In this document: piece after piece, positions 8,475 to 16,790 of the stretch
How the letters are laid out: every line of letters starts with the position of its first letter
Position numbering within the stretch: position 1 is the stretch's first letter
Assembly (NCBI GenBank): GCA_017475045.1
Contig: JAFVGH010000015.1
Location: 1 to 40,315 of the forward strand
Source of the DNA: Fibrobacter sp.
GTDB taxonomy: Bacteria; Fibrobacterota; Fibrobacteria; Fibrobacterales; Fibrobacteraceae
DNA length: 40,315 nucleotides
Direction of reading: 5' to 3'
Program-made: the position numbers and the translations under genes
Notes under the pieces: model-generated
Database searches by the model: none
Told to the model about the DNA's origin: nothing
The model's input: the letters and a program-made list of their open reading frames with translations, nothing else

Positions 8475-9728
8475 CTACTGACGATGGCCCTGGAACCTCA
8501 TGCAAAGAATCGCACCGACCAAAACCATGCAAGTGAGCGCAAAGGACCCTCCATAGGAGAGGAACGGCAGGGGGAGTCCCGTCACGGGCATAAGCCCGAT
8601 AGTCATGGCGACATTCACAAGAATATGGAATAGGAATATGGTAGAGGCCCCCATGGTAATCAAAGTGATAAAGGGGTCCGAGAAAAGCTTACAGGTAGAA
8701 GTGGCTCGCCAAAGGAACAAGAAATAAAGGACGAGTATCACGGCGCAGCCCACAAAGCCGAACTGTTCACCCAGCACGCTAAAGATAAAGTCCGTGTGTT
8801 CCTCGGGCAAGAACGCCAGGTTGGTCTGGGTACCATTTCCAAATCCCTTTCCCTTGAGACCGCCAGAACCGATTGCCGTCAGGGATTGCAGAACCTGATA
8901 TCCATCGCCCAGGGGGTCGCTCATGGGGTCTAGGAATGTGTTCACGCGCTTCTGCTGGTGGGGCTGTAACATGTTCCACGCCATAGAGCTCGCGTAACCC
9001 GCAAAGATGTTCACCACCAAAAAGACAATTGTCAGAACCTTGGGCAATCGACGACGTACCAAGGAGAACACCACCGCACAAATCAAAAGACCCCAAAGCA
9101 CCTGGTAAAGCGTCGTCTGGGAATGGGAGAACAGCACCGACAGAAGCGGGCTGGCCAACAAGAACATATCCGTCAAGGTTAGCCCAGCAAAGAAAAATCC
9201 CACATAGGTAACCGCAATAAACACCAGGGCCGTGCTCAAGTCAGGCTGCTTCAACACCAAGGCAAAGGGAACAATAAACAAAAGCATAGGCACCACAAAG
9301 CTCTTCAGCTTGAACAGGCTCACCGGATGTCTGGACAGCCAATAAGAAATCGTAAGCAGGTAAGCAATCTTTGCAAACTCCGAAGGCTGCAACTTGAAAA
9401 TACCAAGATCAATCCAGCGGCCGGCCCCCTTCACCACATCGCCAGCAAAGAAAAGCACCACTACAAGCAAAATCAGCGACGCCACATACATAGGCACCAC
9501 CATCCGCTTGAGCCAATCCAGTCTCAAAAACACAATGCCTGCTGCAATGGCACTTCCACATACAAAGTAAATAATCTGTCTAAACCAGAACGTTTCGTAA
9601 AAAGCGACCTTCTCGTTGTTTGTAGCCGAGTAGACCAGCAACACTCCACAGACAATAAGGCAGAGTGTCAAGAAAAGGAAAAACCAGTCTATTTTCAAGG
9701 ACTTATCCAAAAAACGGCCGGAGCTCAT
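8475..9728 (-). CDS. rodA: Rod-shape SEDS peptidoglycan glycosyltransferase RodA
   Basis: RodA polymerises lipid II glycan strands for lateral wall growth, working with PBP2 in the elongasome. The 417-residue protein has about ten transmembrane segments and the SEDS signatures FLDPMSDPLGDGYQVLQSLTA (extracellular loop with the conserved catalytic-region Asp), GGLKGKGFGNGTQ, FLPEEHTDFIFSVLGEQFG and the C-terminal GLPLPFLSYGGS. GRWIDLGIFKLQPSEFAKIA near residue 105 is also typical of RodA/FtsW. The ATG at 9726-9728 overlaps the TGA of mrdA by 4 nt (ATGA), a sign of translational coupling. Neighbours mreBCD and mrdA favour RodA over FtsW. Confidence 0.96.
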   Translation of the reverse strand: MSSGRFLDKSLKIDWFFLFLTLCLIVCGVLLVYSATNNEKVAFYETFWFRQIIYFVCGSAIAAGIVFLRLDWLKRMVVPMYVASLILLVVVLFFAGDVVKGAGRWIDLGIFKLQPSEFAKIAYLLTISYWLSRHPVSLFKLKSFVVPMLLFIVPFALVLKQPDLSTALVFIAVTYVGFFFAGLTLTDMFLLASPLLSVLFSHSQTTLYQVLWGLLICAVVFSLVRRRLPKVLTIVFLVVNIFAGYASSMAWNMLQPHQQKRVNTFLDPMSDPLGDGYQVLQSLTAIGSGGLKGKGFGNGTQTNLAFLPEEHTDFIFSVLGEQFGFVGCAVILVLYFLFLWRATSTCKLFSDPFITLITMGASTIFLFHILVNVAMTIGLMPVTGLPLPFLSYGGSFALTCMVLVGAILCMRFQGHRQ

Positions 9729-11566
9729 TTCTTGTCCTCCTTTCCGAAATAGGCCATCAAAACCTTACGGGCAATGGGGCCCGAAACGGCACCACCACCA
9801 CCAGCCGCTTCCATAATCACGGCCACCGCAATTTCAGGATTATCAAGGGGCGCCACCGCCGCATACCAAGCATGGGTCTTTTCGCCCTTCTTCCATTCGC
9901 CAGAACCGGTCTTTGCGCCCACACGGATATCGGGCACTCGTCCGCGCTTTCCCGTTCCTCCGGGGTGGTTCACCACAGAATCCATGGCGGCAGTCAAAAT
10001 GCGATGTGTCTCGGCCTTCATCTTACCGGAACGCACGATTTCCGGTTCATACCTCCGTACCACATTTCCTTCACTATCCCGCAGTTCCTTCATAAAGTGG
10101 GGGCGGTACACACCCTTGTTGGTAGCAAGAGACCCCACCAGAACAGCCTGCTGCAAGGGTGTCACAATCTGACCCTGCCCAATAGACAAGTTCAAGATAA
10201 GTCCCCTAGCCCAACGCCAACCCAAGCGCTTGTTGCGCTGGTTGAAAGAAACAGAATCCGGAAGCCAGCCGCCCTTTTCACCGGGAATATCTACGCCCAG
10301 GGGTTTTTCTCCCAAGCCAAAGCGCCTACCAAATTCGTTGATACGGGCCATATCGATATCCAGGCCGGCCTGGTAAAAGAACACATCACAACTCAGACGA
10401 ATGGCGTTTACCACGTTCAGGTTCCCATGGGTTCCCCAGCATTTCTGATAGCGGGCGCCATATTGGAAGCCTCCCGTACAAGCCTTGGGATAATGCTTAA
10501 ACTCAGAAAGTACACCATATTCCAGCCCCGCTCCCGCCGTTACAAGCTTAAATACAGAAGCAGGTGGGTAAGTTCCCGAAATGGCACGGTTGGTAAGTGG
10601 GCGCAAGGAATCCAGAGCTACTTGGGCCCATCCTTTATTACGCTCCCTTTTTTTCAATGAGAAAATATTCGGGTCCAGTCTCGGTGAACTCACCATGGCA
10701 AGAATCTCACCATTCCTTGGGTCAATGGCCACCAAGGCCCCACGAGCAGTATCCGGAATAGCTTCTTCTGCAACCTTCTGCAATTTCAGATCGATAGTCG
10801 ATACTAGGTGCAGTCCTGGAACCGGAGCCTTGCTATCCACCCCTTTCACCAGACCGATTTCACGGCCAGAGGCATTCACCTCCACTACCTTCACACCGTT
10901 CGTTCCTCGGAACTCCTGGTCATAGAACTGCTCAAGTCCCTTCTGACCGATACGGTCCCCCTGAGAATAATTTTCATACTCAGGCAACTTCAGCTGTTCT
11001 TCAGAAATCTCGCTGGTATACCCCAGCACATGGGATGCCAACGTTCCGTAAGGATAGTCCCTGCGGGATTCAATCAGCGTTACAACACCTGGCAGACTTT
11101 CGGAATGTTCCTCTATAATGGAAACCTGTTCCGGCGAGGCATCTTCCAATATACGGATAGGCCTGTTCTTGATCCAGCGAGTACGTTGAAAAGCCGTGTC
11201 CAGAGAAAGGGAATCAAATACCCTCTTACCTTCACTATCCACAATGCTAAGCAAAGCGTTAAATATGGAATCACGACCCGCCTTTTTCCTAGGCAAGCTC
11301 AAGGCAGACAGAGCTATTTGGTAAGAAGGCCGGTTTCGTACCAACACTTCGCCATTCCGATCATAGATAAATCCACGCTCCGCCACCAGTTCCACACGAC
11401 GCAGGCGGTTATTCTCCGAACGTTGAAAGTTCTCGTCGTAGTGGGTGTGCTGCAAGGAGTAAAGTCTAAAAAGGAGAATAACAAAAAGCACGAATACGGC
11501 GGTCATGTAGACCAGCACGTTCCAGTTCCGATTCTGAACACCCTCGTTATCGGACTTGCTAAACAT
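9725..11566 (-). CDS. mrdA: Penicillin-binding protein 2 (elongasome transpeptidase)
   Basis: PBP2 cross-links peptidoglycan made by RodA during rod elongation. From the ATG at 11564-11566 the product is 613 residues (MFSKSDNEGVQNRNWNVLV...), with one N-terminal membrane anchor at about 16-36, a dimerisation/pedestal region, then the transpeptidase domain. Active-site motifs are SVFK (Ser337, Lys340), SCD (392-394) and KTG (552-554). RRVELVAERGFIYDRNGEVL and DYPYGTLASHVLGY are typical class B PBP stretches. A longer reading from an upstream TTG would extend into mreD and was rejected. The start overlaps the end of mreD by 8 nt and the stop overlaps rodA by 4 nt, so the cistrons are likely translationally coupled. 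Confidence 0.95.
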   Translation of the reverse strand: MFSKSDNEGVQNRNWNVLVYMTAVFVLFVILLFRLYSLQHTHYDENFQRSENNRLRRVELVAERGFIYDRNGEVLVRNRPSYQIALSALSLPRKKAGRDSIFNALLSIVDSEGKRVFDSLSLDTAFQRTRWIKNRPIRILEDASPEQVSIIEEHSESLPGVVTLIESRRDYPYGTLASHVLGYTSEISEEQLKLPEYENYSQGDRIGQKGLEQFYDQEFRGTNGVKVVEVNASGREIGLVKGVDSKAPVPGLHLVSTIDLKLQKVAEEAIPDTARGALVAIDPRNGEILAMVSSPRLDPNIFSLKKRERNKGWAQVALDSLRPLTNRAISGTYPPASVFKLVTAGAGLEYGVLSEFKHYPKACTGGFQYGARYQKCWGTHGNLNVVNAIRLSCDVFFYQAGLDIDMARINEFGRRFGLGEKPLGVDIPGEKGGWLPDSVSFNQRNKRLGWRWARGLILNLSIGQGQIVTPLQQAVLVGSLATNKGVYRPHFMKELRDSEGNVVRRYEPEIVRSGKMKAETHRILTAAMDSVVNHPGGTGKRGRVPDIRVGAKTGSGEWKKGEKTHAWYAAVAPLDNPEIAVAVIMEAAGGGGAVSGPIARKVLMAYFGKEDKK

Positions 11567-12050
11567 GACTCTTTTTCTTTTTTCCAGTAGATAGATGGAG
11601 ATAGATAGCTGCGACAAACAGCGTGTAGGCGCATTCCGGAAGCGTCTTGGAAAGGAACAGGTTGGTTATCACGTCCTTCTCCAATCCCGTCAAGAAGAAA
11701 TAAATCATGTCGCACACAAAGAATCCAAATCCAAGGACACCCAACTTCATGGGCAGATTCAAAGTCAAGAACCGTTCTTCCAGCTGGCCCACCAAAAAGC
11801 CAAGTACCGTCATGGAAATCGTATTGGCGCCAAGCCATTCCGTAGGGCCGTACACATCTTGGGTAAAGCCTGCAAAAAAGCCCCAGAAGCATCCTGCCGC
11901 AGGTCCGAACTTGATAGCGATAGTCACAATCATGATGACAATGATATCAGGGCTTGCTCCGAACAGCTGAATCCATTCGGCAACAGTCGTCTGCAAGATA
12001 AAGCAGCCGATAAATACCAAAAGAACTTTTATCCATCTCAAGTTATTCAT
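11559..12050 (-). CDS. mreD: Rod shape-determining protein MreD
   Basis: MreD is a small inner-membrane protein of the elongasome. The 163-residue product has about five hydrophobic segments (KVLLVFIGCFILQTTVAEWI, DIIVIMIVTIAI, GCFWGFFAGFTQDVYGP, GVLGFGFFVCDMIYFFL, CAYTLFVAAIYLHL). The GFFAGFTQDVYGPTEWLGANT stretch matches the conserved MreD core, and the short Lys-rich tail (GKKKKSHV) is cytoplasmic. Its ATG overlaps the mreC stop by 8 nt and its TAG overlaps the mrdA start by 8 nt. MreD is poorly conserved in sequence, so the call rests on topology, the core motif and the mreBCD order. Confidence 0.9.
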   Translation of the reverse strand: MNNLRWIKVLLVFIGCFILQTTVAEWIQLFGASPDIIVIMIVTIAIKFGPAAGCFWGFFAGFTQDVYGPTEWLGANTISMTVLGFLVGQLEERFLTLNLPMKLGVLGFGFFVCDMIYFFLTGLEKDVITNLFLSKTLPECAYTLFVAAIYLHLSTGKKKKSHV

Positions 12051-12870
12051 CTAAAAGTTCCCGTACAACCCATTCTGCTTCCTTACCCATCACAAAGACT
12101 TCTTCTAAAGAAGAAAATTCCTGAAAAGGCACCACGTCCATCAGCTGCACCACGTCCAAGTCGGCTGGGCGAATCCGCTCCACCGTTCCCACGGGAATTC
12201 CCTTCGGGAATATACCGCCCAAGCCAGAGGTAATCAGGGTATCCCCCACCTTCACACCGGCATGGGTCGGAATCATGGCCGAAAGGGTTCGGCCATCTAC
12301 AGATTCCAAAAAGCCGACAACACGAGTCCTGCGCTCCAATACGGACAACTTAAGGTTTGGATCCACCAACAGCTGAACTCTGGAATGGGTCAGCGTTGTC
12401 TTGGACACCTTTCCCACAAGTCCGTTCATAGAGAACACAGGCATGTCTTCCTTGATGCCTTTAGATGTACCACGGTTGATAACAATCGTAGTGAGGAATC
12501 GCCCCGGGTTATGACCAACCACGCGGGCTGTGACAATTGGGTAATCCCACTTGTCATCAAAACGCACCAGGGCATGCAGTCGAGCCAGTTCCTGCAGGGC
12601 CTCGCTAGCATAATACGTTTCTTGCCTCAGCCTGGCATTTTCTTCTTTAAGCATTTCGTTTTCGTGAACTACAGAACGGAATTCATCCACCGACGAAATC
12701 ACCATCTGTGCCGGATAAAACACCGAAACAAGGGCTGTCGACACAATACCCTTCTGCGTAGCCTCAGGGGCCTGACGCATAAGTATTCCGAGCAGTAGAA
12801 AGAATGCAAAGGCAATTATGCCATGCTTCTGCGAAAACAAACCGACAATAAAGCGAAACGCTCTAAGCAT
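12043..12870 (-). CDS. mreC: Rod shape-determining protein MreC
   Basis: MreC is a bitopic periplasmic scaffold that activates PBP2-RodA. The 275-residue product has a short cytoplasmic N-terminus, one transmembrane segment (about 18-34), a coiled coil (about 62-95; DEFRSVVHENEMLKEENARL) and two beta domains containing TARVVGHNPGRFLTTIVINRG, GKVSKTTLTHSRVQLLVDPN and ITSGLGGIFPKGIPVGTVE, all typical MreC phrases. Length is normal. It begins 21 nt after the mreB stop and overlaps mreD by 8 nt at its end. Confidence 0.95.
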   Translation of the reverse strand: MLRAFRFIVGLFSQKHGIIAFAFFLLLGILMRQAPEATQKGIVSTALVSVFYPAQMVISSVDEFRSVVHENEMLKEENARLRQETYYASEALQELARLHALVRFDDKWDYPIVTARVVGHNPGRFLTTIVINRGTSKGIKEDMPVFSMNGLVGKVSKTTLTHSRVQLLVDPNLKLSVLERRTRVVGFLESVDGRTLSAMIPTHAGVKVGDTLITSGLGGIFPKGIPVGTVERIRPADLDVVQLMDVVPFQEFSSLEEVFVMGKEAEWVVRELLDE

Positions 12871-12891
12871 CGAGGACCGTTTTCAAAGGTG

Positions 12892-13914
12892 CTAGTTCGA
12901 CGAGGCAATCAACACCGGACGATACTTGTCCAAATCTTCGAGAATTCGGGCGGCACCCTTGCAGACGCACACCAAGGCTTCGTCGATGACATTGACGGAA
13001 AGACCCGTTTCCTTGCGAATACGTTCGTCAAAACCGCGGAGTTGAGAGCCACCGCCAGTCATGATAATACCCTTGTCATAAATATCTGCAGAAAGCTCTG
13101 CAGGGGTCATGCTCAAGGCCTGCTTCACGGCCTCAATAATCGCCGTCACAGGTTCATTCAAGGCTTCGCGGATTTCCGTGCTATTGATGGTCATGGTACG
13201 GGGCATACCAGCAATAAAGTCATGACCACGCACTTCCATAGTAAGCTCTTCTTCTAGAGGGCTTGCCGAACCAATCTGAATCTTGATCTGTTCGGCAGTA
13301 CTTTCACCCACATGCAGGTTGTACATGGTGCGCAGATAGCGGACAATGGCTTCATCCATTTCATCACCACCAACACGTACAGAAGCATTACAAACAGTGC
13401 CATTCAAAGCAATCACGGCAATGTCAGAGGTTCCACCGCCGATATCCACGATCATGTTACCTACAGGGTCCTCAACCGGAATTCCCATACCAACAGCGGC
13501 AGCCATGGGTTCGTGCACCAGATGAACTTCCTTTGCACCAGCCTGCTTTGCGGCGTCAATCACGGCGCGCTTTTCCACTTCGGTAATACCGCTGGGCACA
13601 CCGACCACCACACGAGGTTTCACCATCCACAAGGGGTATTTCTGCACACGCTTGATGAATGTCTGCAGAAGAGTTTCCACCAATTCGAAATCGGCAATCA
13701 CGCCATCGCGCATGGGGCGCACGGCACGGGTCTCGCCAGGCGTACGGCCAAGCATCTTCTTGGCCTCAAAGCCGATGGCAGACACCCTGTTGTTCTTGCT
13801 GTCCACAGCAATCACGGTGGGTTCATTGATTACAATTCCTTGACCTGCAACGTGAACCAGGGTGTTGGCGGTTCCAAGGTCGATACCGATATCGCAAGAA
13901 AATAATCCGAACAA
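12892..13914 (-). CDS. mreB: Rod shape-determining actin homologue MreB (TTG start)
   Basis: MreB forms membrane-associated actin-like filaments that orient lateral wall synthesis. The 340-residue protein has the actin-fold nucleotide motifs IGIDLGTANTLVHV (phosphate 1), VDIGGGTSDIAVIAL (phosphate 2) and IIMTGGGSQLRGF (adenosine), plus the MreB block VHEPMAAAVGMGIPV. No ATG lies at the expected N-terminus. The codon at 13912-13914 is TTG, and AGAGGG sits about 7 nt upstream, giving MFGLFSCDIGIDLG, which matches the conserved MreB start. I therefore call a TTG start. TATATT on the minus strand at 13948-13953 could be a -10 box for an mreB promoter (weak -35, TGAAGA, at 17 nt). The gene heads mreBCD-mrdA-rodA-glgE; a small lipoprotein gene ends 51 nt upstream. 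Confidence 0.96.
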   Translation of the reverse strand: MFGLFSCDIGIDLGTANTLVHVAGQGIVINEPTVIAVDSKNNRVSAIGFEAKKMLGRTPGETRAVRPMRDGVIADFELVETLLQTFIKRVQKYPLWMVKPRVVVGVPSGITEVEKRAVIDAAKQAGAKEVHLVHEPMAAAVGMGIPVEDPVGNMIVDIGGGTSDIAVIALNGTVCNASVRVGGDEMDEAIVRYLRTMYNLHVGESTAEQIKIQIGSASPLEEELTMEVRGHDFIAGMPRTMTINSTEIREALNEPVTAIIEAVKQALSMTPAELSADIYDKGIIMTGGGSQLRGFDERIRKETGLSVNVIDEALVCVCKGAARILEDLDKYRPVLIASSN

Positions 13915-13965
13915 AATGAGTCCCTCTATGTGAAAATTTTGTTAATAAATATAGTATTTAGATGT

Positions 13966-14331
13966 TTAGTTCTTCAGAGTATCGGCTCCGAAGAACAGCA
14001 CCTTGTAATACCGGTCCCATTGCCTGGCAGATACGTCATAGCGGTACTTCCGCTTTTCATGAAGGGCCATGTCCTTGTAAATAAAATAATCCACTTCAGC
14101 ATAGGCAGAATAAATTTCTGCCTCAGCCCCAGAGAACAACCGGAAGTCTTTGACCCGGTAATAGGGAGTGTCCAACAGGGCTTCCCGGCTTCCTGCCTTC
14201 ATAGTCTCCGCCACCATAAACTTCAGGTCCTCCTGAAGGTAGGCCTCTAGCTTTTTCTCTATCCGGTCCGTACGTTCAGAGCAGCCGGCAAACAGTAATG
14301 CGAATGCGAAAGCAGCGAATAAAAATCTCAT
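13966..14331 (-). CDS. Small predicted lipoprotein upstream of mreB
   Basis: Family not recognised. The 121-residue product begins MRFLFAAFAFALLFAGCSER, a lipoprotein signal with FAGC lipobox. The mature part is charged and mixed alpha/beta: a helix around RIEKKLEAYLQEDLKFMVAETM, then strands such as AEIYSAYAEVDYFIYKDMAL and KYRYDVSARQWDRYYKVLFF. It lies 51 nt upstream of mreB on the same strand and 46 nt downstream of the terminator of the barrel-protein gene, so it may be first in the mre transcription unit. Whether it contributes to wall growth is only a guess from position. Confidence 0.75.
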   Translation of the reverse strand: MRFLFAAFAFALLFAGCSERTDRIEKKLEAYLQEDLKFMVAETMKAGSREALLDTPYYRVKDFRLFSGAEAEIYSAYAEVDYFIYKDMALHEKRKYRYDVSARQWDRYYKVLFFGADTLKN

Positions 14332-14346
14332 GCCAGAAATTTAAAA

Positions 14347-14376
14347 ATTCCACACTTCACATTCCCCATTAGTCAC
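14347..14376 (-). repeat. Heptamer-phased intergenic repeat, copy A
   Basis: On the plus strand four 7-nt units follow each other: ATTCCAC, ACTTCAC, ATTCCCC, ATTAGTC. Read on the minus strand it begins TGACTAAT and continues with ATGTGA-like heptads. Related copies lie at 27986-28006 and 39931-40015. Function unknown. Confidence 0.45.
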
Positions 14377-14404
14377 AAAAAAACGCTCCCATTGCGGGAG
14401 CGTT
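14377..14404 (-). terminator. Rho-independent terminator of the 14437-15729 gene
   Basis: AACGCTCCC (14382-14390) and GGGAGCGTT (14396-14404) form a perfect 9-bp stem around ATTGC. On the minus strand it is followed by seven U residues. It lies just after the stop of the outer-membrane protein gene. Confidence 0.88.
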
Positions 14405-14436
14405 GCAAAGTCCTGTTGCAAACAAACTAACAAATA

Positions 14437-15729
14437 CTAGAAGGAATACGTTGCAGAAATTCTAGAGAAGATCCTGCCTTCACCCTGGAAGGGGTTGCGG
14501 AACAACAGGTCTTCAGCAACGGTCACGTCGATCTTCAGCTTTTCTTCGATATTGATACCGAAACCAAAACCTACATGGTCATCGGCAGTGCCGTCGGCCA
14601 GGGGGTTGGTGCTGAAGAAGTTGCCATCTTCACGGCAAATGCCCTGACCGCTTGTGTTCCTGGAGTCTACGTCACACTTGGTATAGAGGATAGACTTCTG
14701 ACCACCCACGCGGATTACGAACCAATCCCACCAGATGTTACGTTCGATACCGAAGGTAATCATACCGCCAATGTCGGAACGCTTATCCCAATGAGGATGA
14801 TCTTCGCCCTGAGAGTCATAAACAGATTCACCAGTCTCATAATCATAGTACCAGTCGTGAGCCTTCAGCTTATTCCAGACAAAGTCAGCACCCATCCAGA
14901 AGAAACCGCGATCCAGGGCCACATTGATACCAAGACCAGCCTGTGCGTGCTTGTCTTCGATACCAGGAGCCTGAATCAACTTCATAGAGAAGGCAGGCAC
15001 CAGTTCGCCATCCAGGGCATCCAAAGTGAAGAATGCACGGGACTTGGCCAAGAAGGAGAAGTCTCCATCATCAAAGAAGTTCAGGTGTTCCGGACCATAC
15101 TGGATACGGGCCAAGCCAAAGCTGAATTCAAAGTCGATATTGCTACCGAACTGCAGGTTCAAGCCACCATCAGCCTGTACGGCAGAAGCGTATGCATCAT
15201 GTTCTACCTGATAATCGCCAGCTTCAGTCTTGTCACCACCGTCCTGGTGGGCAATGTAGATATGCAAGCCCCAAGCGTCGCCGTTAGAAAGGGTGCCGCC
15301 CAAGAAGCCATCGAAGTTGGTCACCGTTTCAGGAACCGCGGTGGTGTCGCCAGAGGTTTCGCCCACAACCTTCGTGGGGAAATAACGCATCAGGTCGTTG
15401 TTGATACGACCGAACAAGCCACCGATAGAAAGGCGCGGATCCGGATTGTTCTCGTCGCCCAAGGACAGCGAGAATATACCACCGAAGTTCGGGTGCTGCG
15501 GGTCCATATTCGTTCCCGTAGGTACATCCTGGGTATAAGGTCCGAATTCACCGATCAAGTAGTTCGGATACAGGTTGATGTTTGCAGCATTGTCGAAAAT
15601 GCTTACGTCATCCATGATGTAGGTAGTGTTCTTGCCCATGGATTCCACGCGGGCGAAGGTTGCAAATGCAGACCCTACACCGAGGACACCGAAGGAAAGA
15701 CCTACTGCCGCAGCTGTTCTAAAGTTCAT
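14437..15729 (-). CDS. Predicted outer-membrane beta-barrel protein
   Basis: The 430-residue product starts with a signal peptide (MNFRTAAAVGLSFGVLGVGSAFA, cleavage near residue 23). The mature chain is a run of amphipathic beta strands rich in aromatic and Gly residues (SNIDFEFSFGLARIQYG, GFFWMGADFVWNKL, IWWDWFVIRVGGQKSIL, DHVGFGFGINIEEKLKIDVTV) and ends with ...RISATYSF, the C-terminal Phe typical of BAM substrates. There are two Cys residues in CDVDSRNTSGQGICRED, probably in a loop. GGAG lies about 8 nt before the ATG. A TATATT box at 15766-15771 on the minus strand has only a poor -35 at 17 nt. The gene is bounded by terminators on both sides, so it is probably monocistronic. The specific porin or transport role is unknown. 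Confidence 0.82.
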   Translation of the reverse strand: MNFRTAAAVGLSFGVLGVGSAFATFARVESMGKNTTYIMDDVSIFDNAANINLYPNYLIGEFGPYTQDVPTGTNMDPQHPNFGGIFSLSLGDENNPDPRLSIGGLFGRINNDLMRYFPTKVVGETSGDTTAVPETVTNFDGFLGGTLSNGDAWGLHIYIAHQDGGDKTEAGDYQVEHDAYASAVQADGGLNLQFGSNIDFEFSFGLARIQYGPEHLNFFDDGDFSFLAKSRAFFTLDALDGELVPAFSMKLIQAPGIEDKHAQAGLGINVALDRGFFWMGADFVWNKLKAHDWYYDYETGESVYDSQGEDHPHWDKRSDIGGMITFGIERNIWWDWFVIRVGGQKSILYTKCDVDSRNTSGQGICREDGNFFSTNPLADGTADDHVGFGFGINIEEKLKIDVTVAEDLLFRNPFQGEGRIFSRISATYSF

Positions 15730-15796
15730 TACAGGACTCCTGTTGAAATATCTGCCTTAAAGTTAAATATATTCTTCGAAAAACGCAACAGAAAAA

Positions 15797-15831
15797 TAAA
15801 AAAAGACCGTGCTTTTCGCACGGCCTTTTTT
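15797..15831 (-). terminator. Terminator after the ExbB-ExbD-TonB operon
   Basis: GACCGTGC (15805-15812) and GCACGGCC (15818-15825) form a stem with one mismatch around TTTTC. It is flanked by an A-run on the left (a U-run on the minus strand) and a T-run on the right, so it could act in both directions. It lies 22 nt past the stop of the TonB-like gene. Confidence 0.85.
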
Positions 15832-15852
15832 AGCGTATCGCTAAGCCCTGGA

Positions 15853-16788
15853 TTATTCAGAGAAGGTGAACGGAATGGTTACCGTGGTGTTACCGGACTT
15901 CACCTTGCTGAACTTCCAACGGCTAACGGCAGTCTTGATTTCGCCATCAAATTCGCCGTAACCAGTAGTAGAAGAAGCAATAGAAATGCTGATAACTTCA
16001 CCACCCGGAGCGATCGTGAACTTCAGGGTAACCTTACCCTGGAATCCCGGTTTCTTCTTCAGGAACTTGTTATAGATGTGGCGCAGACCCGGAGTACGCT
16101 GACGCACAACCTTCATGATGTCTGCAGCGGAACGAGATCCACCACCGGCACCCATGTCGATATCGCGTTCAGACGGAGTCTTGATGGAGCCCTTAGCCTT
16201 GGTAGCGATACCACCGCCACCACCGCCAAGGAGGCCAGCCAGGCCGTCACCGATACCACCGGAACCGCCTTCAGCGTAACCTTCGTTAAAGCCACCATCA
16301 GCCTTACCGCGACGACCACCGAGAACGGTCTTACCCGTAGTCTGGAGGCCAGCCACGTCCTTCAGAACCTTATCGATGTCCTTAGTGAACTTCTGGTTCT
16401 TCATCAGGTCGTAGGCAGCGGCACTAGCATTCTTGGTCTGAGCAGTGAGGAGCTTAAGCACACCGCGAGTCTGGGGAGCGTTGGGCTGACCCTTACCACG
16501 GGGCTTGCCACCGCCACCAGCCTTCTTACGAGGCTTCTTGGGCTCTTCTTTCTTCTTCTCTTCTTTCTTTTCTTCCTTCTTTTCGTCCATCACCATGGAA
16601 GCGGAAAGGTCGGCAGCTGCAGATTCTTCGAAGATCACTTCGTCAACCACAGCTTCGTACATGGAAGCCCACAGGGAGAAAGCAAGAGCAACGATCAAGG
16701 AGATACCGGCGATAGCGCCCATCTTCTTGTCGGACTCCGGCATCAGAGACGCTACTAACGGATCTATAGGAGCTTTTTTCTTAGCCAT
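15853..16788 (-). CDS. TonB-like energy transducer with AgmX/PglI-type C-terminal domain
   Basis: The 311-residue protein likely couples an inner-membrane ExbB/ExbD motor to the envelope. I chose the ATG at 16786-16788 because GGAGG lies 7 nt upstream. Order of parts: short Lys-rich cytoplasmic end; one membrane segment near residues 22-42 (MGAIAGISLIVALAFSLWAS); Lys/Glu/Pro-rich linker (~65-85); Gly-rich low-complexity regions (GGGGKPRGKGQ, LAGLLGGGGGGIA); and a C-terminal TonB-fold domain with LRHIYNKFLKKKPGFQGKVT, FTIAPGGEVISISIASSTTG and a final TVTIPFTFSE. This pattern matches the AgmX/PglI C-terminal domain named from Myxococcus. It is the last gene after exbB-exbD-exbD, with only 2 nt between it and the ExbD stop. 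Confidence 0.88.
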   Translation of the reverse strand: MAKKKAPIDPLVASLMPESDKKMGAIAGISLIVALAFSLWASMYEAVVDEVIFEESAAADLSASMVMDEKKEEKKEEKKKEEPKKPRKKAGGGGKPRGKGQPNAPQTRGVLKLLTAQTKNASAAAYDLMKNQKFTKDIDKVLKDVAGLQTTGKTVLGGRRGKADGGFNEGYAEGGSGGIGDGLAGLLGGGGGGIATKAKGSIKTPSERDIDMGAGGGSRSAADIMKVVRQRTPGLRHIYNKFLKKKPGFQGKVTLKFTIAPGGEVISISIASSTTGYGEFDGEIKTAVSRWKFSKVKSGNTTVTIPFTFSE

Positions 16789-16790
16789 AG

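Noticed and set aside
6686..8536. 616-codon plus-strand open frame opposite glgE
   Set aside because: Shadow of glgE, which has the full GH13_3 motif set on the minus strand.
14575..16758. Very long plus-strand open frame across the barrel gene and the TonB-like gene
   Set aside because: It spans a terminator and two well-supported minus genes with signal peptide and Shine-Dalgarno; the translation is compositional noise.
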